From the NCBI GenBank assembly GCA_030141605.1, contig JAQGDQ010000044.1:116501-180500 (forward strand): a stretch of 64,000 bases of DNA, in the 5' to 3' direction. Positions 13,701 to 22,200 of this stretch are shown here, piece by piece. Position 1 is the stretch's first letter. Every line of letters begins with the position of its first letter. The position numbers and the translations under genes were made by a program. A model generated the notes under the pieces. It was not told the origin of the DNA. It was given only the letters and a program-made list of their open reading frames with translations, and did not search any database. Origin of the DNA: Tubiluchus corallicola. Lineage: Eukaryota > Priapulida > Priapulimorpha > Priapulimorphida > Tubiluchidae.

Positions 13701-14440
13701 AGAATGAGATTTCGAACGTGTTGTCGTAAATGATAAAAAGTTTGCACAGTTCTTTATATTAATACAGAGCAGCAAGTGCAACGATTAGTTCGAATTAGCC
13801 TGATTATACGTTATTTAAGCAGGATTTTTAAAATTTCCAGAATATTAAAATATAGTTGCCAAACTCAGTATACACATTGTTTCGAAGTGTTAGCAGAACA
13901 GCATGGTGCTGAAATTGTGACTTTTCTGAAGGTACAACCAAAGCGCATAAAATTTAATGTAATTTACTATGCCTTTCGATTTCAAAACTGTGGTGATTGT
14001 ACATAGTAAGTGTTGAATTGTGGCTTTAGCAACATTTTACAACGAGACAAATTAAGCAACTCAACTAGAACTGAGTACATCATCTTCATTACAAAGGCAC
14101 TAGGAAAGGAAGTCATCATAATTGTTTTACGTATTATTAGCGAGCATTGACCAATGACCATCATCACCATCAAATCGCCACATCATTTCTGGCCAGCGCA
14201 CGTACCGCATTAATTCCATACGAATTTAATTGATTTACAGATTACGCACGAATCTGAGTCTGTAAAATTTTTAGAGTGAGAGGATAAAAATTATATTTTT
14301 TATTTGCTAATCTACTTACGTTATCTATCATTGATTAATTCCAAACAAAATTATAATTGTATGCTGCAGTAAATGAATTTTTATACCTTTTGGCGAAATT
14401 CCAAAGCTATTTGCTGTTCAAAGTCGTCCTCGTCATCCAT
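1634..14440 (-). CDS. USH1C: Harmonin (USH1C-like) scaffold protein, N-terminal part, gene truncated by window edge
   Basis: Four minus-strand exons join in frame: 14440-14387, 10843-10776, 2623-2540 and 1758-1634. Every intron is GT-AG, with phases 0, 2, 2 and 1 at the donors. They encode about 110 residues. The order of motifs matches vertebrate harmonin: a basic EFRQK helix (residues 14-18), RIYHDTM (37-43), LPLFDYIRPLIPLKHQ (62-77), then a first PDZ strand and the GLGF carboxylate-binding loop (about 103-106). In known animals harmonin is a PDZ scaffold that binds cadherin-23, myosin VII and SANS in hair-cell stereocilia and microvillar tip links. That role is established for the family and only inferred here. 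The rest of PDZ1 and later domains lie beyond position 1. An in-frame upstream ATG at 14467 would add nine residues; ATG 14440 has the better context (A at -3, G at +4). Confidence 0.9.
2540..2623 (-). CDS. USH1C: Harmonin coding exon 3
   Basis: After the acceptor GTTTCAG, the first base completes an aspartate codon. The exon then encodes TMSVKQLVEELKFIV and NHPKKLPLFDYI, ending in AG with the donor GTTAGT (phase 2). The LPLFD-IR motif closing the harmonin N-domain is nearly identical to the vertebrate protein. Confidence 0.92.
3405..3637. repeat. (AATAC)n pentanucleotide microsatellite
   Basis: About 46 units of AATAC run almost without error from 3445 on, preceded by a CAGTA variant block around 3434-3455. 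The period of five keeps several frames open, so open frames here (about 3227-3715) are artefacts. It lies inside harmonin intron 2. Confidence 0.97.
3848..4185 (+). mobile_element. hAT-like MITE relic, copy A
   Basis: This stretch can be aligned along its length with 30526-30879 and, in reverse, with the outer parts of 22597-23601. Shared landmarks in order are CTTTGGTGACATTT, GTTGTGTTGAAATATG, TTTGCAATAAATA, a GTTACG-TTATTTTAAG block, AACGTC-CTAAAA-ATATCAC, AAGTTAGA, GGCC-CATA-TT-CCTA-GGGCCC and AAAAGATCATAAT. The 5' terminus has decayed and no target duplication is visible. It is non-coding and sits in harmonin intron 2. Confidence 0.75.
4797..4958 (-). repeat. Two degenerate tRNA-like sequences (SINE-like)
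   Basis: On the minus strand, GGGTTCGAATCCCA (about 4897-4910) is a near-perfect Pol III B-box or T-arm, preceded by a plausible A-box (TAATCTGATAGAGC, near 4940-4953). A second B-box-like GGATTCGAATCG lies at about 4818-4829. No acceptor stem closes and the anticodon arm is not convincing, so an intact tRNA gene is excluded. A tRNA-derived SINE or tRNA pseudogene pair is the best reading. Confidence 0.4.
6655..6760 (+). mobile_element. Penelope-type fragment with hammerhead-like motif
   Basis: CCGATGA (6666-6672), a perfect stem GGTCC-GTTT-GGACC, then GAAAA (from 6688) reproduces the layout of the hammerhead ribozyme core (CUGAUGA, stem II, GAAA) with U4 replaced by C. It is followed by a TTTTCAATAAATTTTGACC tail. 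Such motifs are known from the pseudo-LTRs of Penelope-like retroelements. Stems I and III are not clear, so activity is doubtful. It lies in harmonin intron 2. Confidence 0.45.
7885..9170. repeat. 70-bp satellite array with higher-order pattern
   Basis: The phrase TCAGTTGTCT recurs at exact 70-bp steps: 8031, 8101, 8171, 8241 and so on to 9151. Degenerate outliers lie on both sides (7885-8030 and 9171-9320). Diagnostic changes (AGGC/AGGG, CGTC/CGTT, CCATAG/GCATAG, ACATGAA/ACAAGAA, CCAAACC/CCGAACC) define monomer types, and the type order C-D-B-(B)-A repeats, for example 8311-8660 and 8661-8940. A TGATCA palindrome-like core recurs in each unit. The array lies within harmonin intron 2. A CAT trinucleotide run borders it (7900-7920, 7970-7985). 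Confidence 0.95.
10776..10843 (-). CDS. USH1C: Harmonin coding exon 2
   Basis: The 68-bp exon follows the acceptor TTTTATTTTGCAG and ends in CATGA with the donor GTGAGT (phase 2). It encodes VQELLTSEVERDQVYAGLR and then IYH. This aligns with the second helix of the harmonin N-domain, where family members have a leucine-rich stretch followed by LR-YH. Introns 1 (14386-10844) and 2 (10775-2624) flank it. Confidence 0.9.
12358..12386. repeat. (GAT)n/(GAC)n microsatellite
   Basis: A short GATGAC/GATGATG run in harmonin intron 1. A short AC run lies nearby at about 12496-12510. Confidence 0.8.
14387..14440 (-). CDS. USH1C: Harmonin coding exon 1
   Basis: The exon encodes an acidic leader MDDEDDFEQQ followed by IALEFRQK, the start of the harmonin N-domain helix. 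It ends CAAAAG with the donor GTATAA in phase 0. The acidic leader is absent from the human protein, which begins almost directly at the helix. Just upstream of the ATG the sequence reads GTAAGT, a perfect donor-like hexamer, so alternative use of an upstream exon end is possible. Confidence 0.85.
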
Positions 14441-14467
14441 ACTTACTTGCTTCTCTAAAACAACCAT

Positions 14468-14830
14468 TGAACAGTAGAATAATTACCACAAAGTGAGGTA
14501 ATGAAAAGGAAACGAACTGATCACGACATCAACATCAACAAACACTTCTGAACGCATACCAGAAACACTGAAACTCGGAAACTGACTGTACGTGAATGAT
14601 TATTCCGTGGATATTCTATTTTTTCTCACCTGCCGGAACATTGTATTCCGATTGGCTCTACAGAAATGGAGCGTTCCATTTCAGGAAAAGGGGAAGATTG
14701 CAGATTGCAGAAACAGAAAACTGTGCCGCGCCACCTATGGAGCGGAGAAAGTAAACTAAAATGCCAACGTGGCAGCCTTCAGATGTCGCTACATGGCCTC
14801 CTGTGTTTGTTTATTTTGCAACGGAGTTGT
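14468..14830. promoter_or_regulatory. Upstream region between divergent harmonin and TMEM248-like genes
   Basis: This stretch lies upstream of the harmonin start (14440/14467) and on the 5' side of the TMEM248-like gene. It is richer in C and G than its surroundings and contains CCGATTGGCT at 14648-14657, which on the minus strand is an AGCCAATCGG NF-Y/CCAAT box about 200 bp upstream of the harmonin ATG. No TATA box is seen. Promoter function is inferred from position and motif only. Confidence 0.45.
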
Positions 14831-15059
14831 TGATATCAAAAATGATTTGAACTGATTGGTAATTTGATTATTAAAGCCGAAAGGTTGTGCAGATTGACAA
14901 AGTTCGTAAGATTAATGCACGTGGTGATACCTAGAATAGTATCAACTTCCGAAATTTAGATTTGCTAACTGGTTGTTAGCTAGAAAAGTGTTACTGCCAG
15001 CCGCTGACACAGCACACAGCGCTATCCTAGGGCTCAGCCTAGGCCTTAGTGTTGATAAG
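14831..15059 (+). other. Candidate first untranslated exon of the TMEM248-like gene
   Basis: A possible exon ends GTTGATAAG at 15059 with the donor GTAAAC. It could join the small candidate exon at 18766-18799 and then the coding exon at 19128. The transcription start is unknown. This rests only on splice-site appearance. Confidence 0.25.
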
Positions 15060-15074
15060 GTAAACCAGGGCTGT

Positions 15075-15130
15075 CATTCTTATTTCAATTCAATTTTATT
15101 GCACAAATACTGTTACAAAATACATTGGCA
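15075..15130 (-). mobile_element. LINE 3'-tail relic
   Basis: Read on the minus strand this gives a TGCAATAAAATTGAATTGAAAT tail type, a poly(A)-like signal plus a short ATTGA repeat. The same kind of tail ends the LINE 3' relics at 41622-41804 and 62754-62932. It lies downstream, on the same strand, of the LINE coding scrap at 15983-16390. Confidence 0.35.
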
Positions 15131-15982
15131 ATTTCTAAATCTGGCATTGTATTAAAATCCAGATCCCGCTCTATTTTCGCTGAGCGATAACCTATTCGAT
15201 ATGATAGCTCAATGCAATATGATGATCTGCGCTGCTCTCACGATTGCTTGCGGACCATCAGTGGGCAGTCAGCGTTTCCATGCCCTGTACGTTTATGTGT
15301 AGAATTCTGTGATAATACACATTATTATATTATTTATTTAATAATTGGGATAACGATGAAACAGTAAAAATGCTGAACACGACTTTATTCAGTCAAAACT
15401 TTAGTTCATTTGACTGAATAAATAAATTGTTGGCTTAAATGATGTTTTTCAGTGGTTTAGCATTCAGCCCACCCTTGATTAAAATTAATGTAAACAACCT
15501 GCTGCACCAAACAACGCGCAAAGCCAAAAAAATTGTCTGCGAGCATAACATTAAAAACTTGGTATGAAGAGTTCAGATACGTAAATGAAACATTTATTAA
15601 CATGACGACGTTAACATAACATGTAAAAATTAAAATCTGACTGTGGCGCGCTTAGTTATTAATAATAATGCCAATGATAATGAAGTTGTTTTTTTTTTAA
15701 AAACAAAGTGGTCAACTTACTGGACTTTTGTATCCTATTAATAGTATTATTTCATTAACTTATTCTGCCACAAGTGAAACTCAGGCTGATCAACCATCGT
15801 ATCATATGCGCAGCGCGGTTCATATAAATGCACCAAGCAGCCATATCGAAATAGGCGATTGCTTAGCGAAAATCGAATGGGACCTGGATTCTAATAGAGT
15901 GCCCAAAATCTAACACCATTTTCTGAAACAAATAAAATAGGCTTGCAAAATATTTATGATGATAGTAGAAAATAATTTAAAT

Positions 15983-16390
15983 TCAACTACAGGTAGATGA
16001 TTTATGTATGGAATAATTCACATGGTAATCAGTATTTAAAAGTTCTCCAAACAGATTAAGTTCTGTAACCAGGATAAAGAAAATGCATTTGTTATTGAGC
16101 CTGTTTTTGATATTGAATTTTTCTTTGAGAAATGTCAGGTTGGAGTATTTATTTTTATGATGATTTCCGTATATAGTGTACAATTGAAAATAAGGTGAAG
16201 TTCGTTTTCTACTCTTATGATATTATTGTTGTTTTTACAAAAGAGGCATAAATGGTCATTTTCAGCTTTTCTGGTATATTGCCCTCTCTCTATTTCCAAA
16301 TCGTGGTCACTTATACCTATGTTGGTCAAGTTTTTCTGTTTTTTGTTGGTAGTTGCTGTAAGGTAAAATTCTATGCCATAATTGAATTTG
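15983..16390 (-). pseudogene. Decayed LINE C-terminal domain (zf-RVT-like)
   Basis: The minus-strand frame reads MEFYLTATTNKKQ-NLTNIGISDHDLEIERGQY, then CLFCKNNNN, VENELHLIFNC and TLYTEIR. The pattern S-H-L-IE-GRY, C-x2-C, E-E-H-F-C-LY-IR is the zinc-binding tail found behind the reverse transcriptase in many non-LTR retrotransposons. Stops and frameshifts interrupt it. No reverse transcriptase motifs are seen upstream, so it is 5'-truncated. Confidence 0.6.
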
Positions 16391-16619
16391 AGTTGCTGGT
16401 AAAATCTGGACTTTTTCCTTTGTCATTATTGATGTCACTGAGGAAAATTCTTTCGTATCAATTTTTCAGTTCTTTTTTCGCATGTTTTATTTTTAGATTG
16501 GGTGCGAAAATTTGGTGCATTCTATTTTAATATTTGACATCATAAATTTATTGCAGTAATTAGCTTATTTCATTTTGTGAGTAATAATACAGAACAGTTT
16601 ATTATATCAAAGTATGGCA

Positions 16620-17640
16620 GAAACCTTGGTTATCCGCTAAGGGTGGCAAATAGGTCATTTAACACCTCCTGGATCAGGCCTTCTAAGGGGTTTCAAAGTT
16701 CGAACCTCATAATTAATTCCCTAATGAGTATCGGGAGTCTGTTCACTCGGTAGCATGGTAAATTACCTGATATAAGCTATTGTCATTCTGTCACCGAGGG
16801 TCAAGCGGTCACTACAAACAGTGACAGCTTAGGGCAAATCACAGCCGCTGATACAATGGGAAGGATTAACGTCTTCAACAGTGGCAAAACTGTGCAGTCT
16901 CATGTCATATCAATTCACGTTTATCTGAAAAGGTTTTTCTTTTTTATTTTATATCTCCCTATTTTTATATCGGAATTTTAAACGTTTTTTCGAGAACTTG
17001 CGAGCACTCCAACCCTCTCCGGTCTTAACCTAGGAAAACCCGTAGAGCACTTTGCTCATAAATGTTACTTTTACCTTAATTATATGATGGAGTTGTTTTG
17101 ATTTACTCCACAGAATCAGTTAGATGTCGGCATTTTGCACCATCTTTTTATGGATCATTTTATGGATCATTTTAAGCAATAATTGTGATAGGAGTATGTC
17201 TCTTTGTCTCTCCCTCCCCCTGGAAAAGTTGCAGCAGACGCCCTTGGCTGAAGCTTGAAAGAGAAACATTTATTATTATGCCTTCCATGTGAACAGAAAG
17301 ACTACTGATTGATTGAGAATTTCTATATTTCATAATGTAAATGATGAATCTGTAATTTGTATTTTTTGTGCATATCGAGATAATTTGGTGTAATTTTTGT
17401 CTAACATATATAATGTATTTTACTTATTGAATTATGCTTCTGTATTATGTGCATATTGTACCTATGTATATTTTAATGTATGTATTGAATTATTGTTTTT
17501 AGTTTTAGTTTGGTGGCTGCTCGCTGACCTTATGGTCTTTTTTCCAGTTCGTCTTACTCTCTCTAACTACTTAATTGTTACTAACACTTTGTTGTACATT
17601 GTTGTTGTATAAGACAAATAAATAAGAATTCGCATTTTAT
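16620..17640 (+). repeat. Probable retroelement 3' region, unclassified
   Basis: Unlike the flanking DNA this stretch has GC-richer blocks (16660-16880, 17000-17060), a direct duplication TTTTATGGATCA near 17145-17175, a long T-rich frame (17397-17612) and an end ACAAATAAATAAGAA near 17615 that looks like a LINE tail. No protein motif is recognisable. It precedes the TMEM248-like coding exons or lies inside their 5' intron. Confidence 0.3.
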
Positions 17641-17765
17641 GCACTAATAGTTTGTAGTTTTGCACCAGATGCATTTACCTTTAGCATTTTTCTGATATGC
17701 AAAGATATTTGTTTTTATTACCCAGGATTCTCATTTTATTGTAATCCATTGTAATGGCAAATAAT

Positions 17766-17766
17766 G

Positions 17767-17798
<32 letters not shown>

Positions 17799-17825
17799 CA
17801 AATGCATGAATAATATATATATACG
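17766..17825. repeat. (TA)n microsatellite
   Basis: An imperfect TA dinucleotide run interrupted by TTTA and CAAATGCATGAA. Confidence 0.85.
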
Positions 17826-18765
17826 TAACAAACAGTTAGCCTAGCAGACGTATTGCTAGCAACCAAAGTGATGGACGTACAATGTGCTTGTAATATTAAA
17901 TCTGTAGCTGGCTAATTGTGTTTTTGCATATAAATTTGTGAAGTGCTGGTGCATCTATTAAAATATTTTGCTTTTCTGGTAGTTTACTGCACTGTGGAGA
18001 TCATACAATGCAAACAATATAAAAGTAATAAACAAAGCCCTTTGAACAGTTTGTGGAGTTATTTTAGCATTAACCAATCCTAAAATTGTTGATTGATGAT
18101 ATTATATTAGCATTTATTGTCAACGGCTTCATCTAGTTTTTTATAAAGCCTGCAGACATTAACTCTTGTGTATCGTAATATATATTGTATCGTGAGGGGG
18201 TATCGTAATATGTATCGTATCCATGACCTAGGCGTATCATTACAATGCTATTTGTTAGTATTAATATGCTGAAGTTTGTTTTATGCTCATAGGTGCTATC
18301 ATATTTGTCCATGTATTTTCACATTAATTATATCATTCTTTAATATAATATTGTTATCAAAAAGCTAAGCTTATCAATTTATGGCTTATGTCTGTGCTTT
18401 GATTTAATTTTGGCCTTCTTATTAAAAATTTAAAATCATTAATACTACTAGAAGAATTCTACACAAAACTTGCAATGACAGTATTCATTATCAGGCAGTA
18501 AGGATAATTTCATTAATTTTTTAAACAATTACCTATCGGAAAAACATCTGGTATTGTGGCCTGTATTGCGAGGCTGAAAACTAATCTGTTTAAAATTCAA
18601 ATCCTCTACTTAAAGATTGTTTATATAGCGACATTCAGTCCATCAAATGTTTGTTATTGTGTTATTTACTATTTTAGCCTAAGATTATGTGCCGAAATTA
18701 AAAGAGTTTTAGCGTGTGATCATTATGGCTAGATGAGAAAAATGACTTTGTGTTTTCATTTTCAG

Positions 18766-18799
18766 ACTGTCAATAAGTGACTGTGGCTTCATTGAAAAG
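18766..18799 (+). other. Candidate small 5'UTR exon of the TMEM248-like gene
   Basis: A 34-bp segment lies between a good acceptor (TTTTCATTTTCAG) and a good donor (AAAAG followed by GTAATGG), 328 bp upstream of the first coding exon. It has no ATG and a stop in each of two frames, which fits an untranslated exon. Support is by splice signals alone. Confidence 0.35.
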
Positions 18800-19139
18800 G
18801 TAATGGAAAGTTTATTTGTATAGCTTTTTTATAATTTCTGTTTTTTAAGGCATATCATTGTGAATGCGTGGAGAATCAACATGGATAGTCTAGCTACAAT
18901 GAGTAAAACTGAAAGTGCATTTTAATAAATTATGATCTGGTATTGATGTTTTGGCCTACACCATTAAGCTATTTCACTATATTTGTGACAGTACAAGCTT
19001 AAACTTGTTGATAGTTTCTTTTTGCTTATGTATGAATCAATGAATTAAACTTTGCTGGCTTGTTTACTACATTACATTGCATAGTATTGTTAGTATTACT
19101 CTAAATTGTATCAATGTGCTTTTGCAGGATTGGTCCAAA

Positions 19140-19292
19140 ATGGGATTTTCTCCTCTTGAAAACTTGAAGCACTTCACGTCCACGCGTCCTCCGTTGGTCG
19201 TCTTTATGATCTGTATGCTGACCTTTGCTGTGACAGCCATGTCTTTAGCTTACTTTGTAAAGAGCAATGAAATACGAAATCCGGATATAGTG
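19140..19292 (+). CDS. TMEM248: TMEM248-like coding exon 1
   Basis: The exon itself begins at 19128 after the acceptor TGCTTTTGCAG; the ATG is 12 bases in. It encodes MGFSPLENLKHFTSTRPP, membrane segment 1 (VVFMICMLTFAVTAMSLAYF) and KSNEIRNPDIV. It ends in phase 0 at the donor GTATGT. Confidence 0.95.
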
Positions 19293-22200
19293 GTATGTTG
19301 GTGTTATAATGTTCGGCGTTGCTCAGTTTTGTGACATCGTGGTTGACTGAGTCAGTTACAATTGTTAATAACTGTAGAATTGCAAGTGTAATTAAATAGG
19401 CCTAAACGTCTTACATGCCACAGGCATTTAAAGTGGCTATTAAATGTCAAGTCTGGTGGTTGGCCAAAAGCCGAGAAGGTCCGCTCTCCCCATTTAAAAT
19501 ATAACTGTATTGCTGCAATATGTTTGATTATCTTCAAATGACCTGCATCACTCGAGTATATGTGAAACGGCATTTTATTTTTATATGTTGTCATAGGCGG
19601 TGAATCTTATAGCATGCTTTAGCATCTTTTCAGAGATTTCTCCAGCTGTGTTTGGTAGTTGTAGTTGGTACTAAATAGAATGCACTACTATCTTTGAAGC
19701 TTCTGATATGTTAGAAAATTATATAAAATAATCTTGAAATTTTTTGTAATTTACGTAGTATGTTACATAGCCAATTTCTGGAGGATCAACTTTCCACTAT
19801 GCTACATGTATTGGCAGTTTGGCTGTGTTAACGCTAAAATTTTCAGTAAAATTTTGTCTAGTAATTATGCAAGTAATTTTTTTTCTTTCAAAAGGTGGCA
19901 GCACCGTGCATAATATAATTTGAGTGGTTTTCTAAGTTTTCAATTTTATTTGCAGGATTGGAACATGTTTCTAGATAAATTTGCAGCAATAGATTTCTGC
20001 ATACAGCATCATCATCAACCTCAGATTCATGTGAACGGCAGTCAACAACGTCTACAGAAAGAACTGCCTTTTCCATTGTCAACTGCTGGTCTCTCGTATA
20101 CAACGGAGGAAATAAAAAATTATTCTGTGTCACTAGTCGTAGAAGTGAGCACTGATTTCAACAGCTTGCTACACAATGTTACGCATATGCATGGTGTCAT
20201 TGTCGGCAGACATCTTGGCTTATCAGGTAGTACCATGGGGTATATTAATGTTCAATATGATGTTATTCGGGTGTAAGTTTAATAGCTAGGGATAAGTAAT
20301 TTTGCAGTACATTTACAATGTAACTTGTTGTGTCAGAGCGAATCTAAACCAAAATGAATTAAATATGAAACAAAATCTGTGCTTCTTTGCCTACTCTTTG
20401 CCACTTATGATATTTTCCCACTAACTGTTTGATTTGGCAATTTTGACAGAACTACAGCATGTATAGCTTTGACACTTGCATCAGTTATAGACTACATCCA
20501 CGTCTTAACACGAATTTAAAAAATAATTATAGTGTTCTTCAAAATTTTGAAGTTTTCAGAATTTCAGTTAAGTTTTTGTGACCCTCATGAAATGTGTGCT
20601 AAAGTTGTATTATAATTGAATGAATACTGTATTAAGGCTCTTGGTGTAATTGCACAGCAAAAACAATCTAGAGTACATGTCTTTATCGTAGCCTCTGTTT
20701 ATAACATAAATATGTGCATCTTTTAATTACAATTTTGTGCAAAATGCGCATATTTTAGGTGAAGCAGCCAAGGAAAATGTGACGGTCACGTTTGAACTGC
20801 CGGCAGGCATGAAAAAAGATGAAAAACTGAAGACCTGCGTGACTTTCATGGCTTCGTCCACTGTCTTTCCTTTTACCAAGTAAGTAAATAATGCTGAAAC
20901 AAATTATCCATTGCATCAGTCTTCTGTTTTCTTAACTAGAAACCTTTTCATTCTTATAATCAAATAACACAGTTATTGTACCTGAAACCCAAAAATCAAT
21001 GAGCTAACCAAGAGTACCAAAGGTAAATGCACAATTCGATTATTGACATTTGACGTTAACCTTCCTGAACATACAAACACTAGAAGTTTGTATCTTGTCT
21101 TGGAAAACTGTTTACTGTGACCGTGTGCCACATGTATGGAAGTGTGTATTTTGCATACATCAAAATGGTAACTTTTGCCAAATGAAGTCTTGTTTGAAAT
21201 TATTTCACAGTATAATGACACCAGAACATGCAATTTATGCAGTGAATACACTTCCTATGGCATTTCGCCGCTTTGTTACATTTTTACGTTAAAATCCATT
21301 GTCAAAAAATACCATGTATCGAAAAACAAATAATCATTGATACTCTTAGCTGATCGCTAATAAATCAGGTGACGGAAAACGAAATCTGTGCTTCACATTT
21401 TCCCATTGTATTGTGCAATGCAGAATCAGTATTTGCTATACAGTTTATATTTAGATTAAGCAGGCATTTTCTTCTTTTTAATCCTGCATTGAGGTTATAC
21501 TAGTTAAACTTTTTTATTTATTGTAGAGCTCCAGAAAACTGCCTAATAAACCAGTCAGATGCATTCTATCAGCCTGTCACAATTGAGGGGCTTAAACTGC
21601 CATTGTACCCGCGATCTAATTGGTGCAATAATGGTACGAAAGTGTTCGTCCAATACACAGACAATCCGCACTTAACTGTGTATCTCACATTGGTATGTCA
21701 ATTTCGTCTAGTTCCTTTCATATTTTCCCTTTTAAAAACCTTTTATGCAGTAACATCGCAACCCTGACATTCTTTTGGTAGCTCTTTAGCTGTTTCTTAG
21801 CTGTTTGTTAGCTGAATTTCTCTCCCTGCTTTCTTGCAAAGAATCAGTTTTAAATAGCATCTTATCTGACAAGAATAAGTCATATGCTGTTCACCAATTA
21901 CATGTTTTATGATACATACTCACAGCTTAGCGATGGAACAGAAAAGCTATTTGCTTCAACTTCTTTACTAAAAGCTGTCAATTTAACATCATTTTGGTTT
22001 ATTCTCTCCCACCTTTTTATACTAGACTGCTGACTACAGATTTCTGGATTACACGTTCATTTACTTTGAGAGGTGTGTGTTTATAGCAATACAGTTGGAT
22101 TCTCATTAGATAAACTATGAATGCTGTTTTTTGATTTTACTAACCGTCATTGAACTGTTTTTTCCTTGGCATCACCCATTCTCTCAGGCATTTTCAGACA

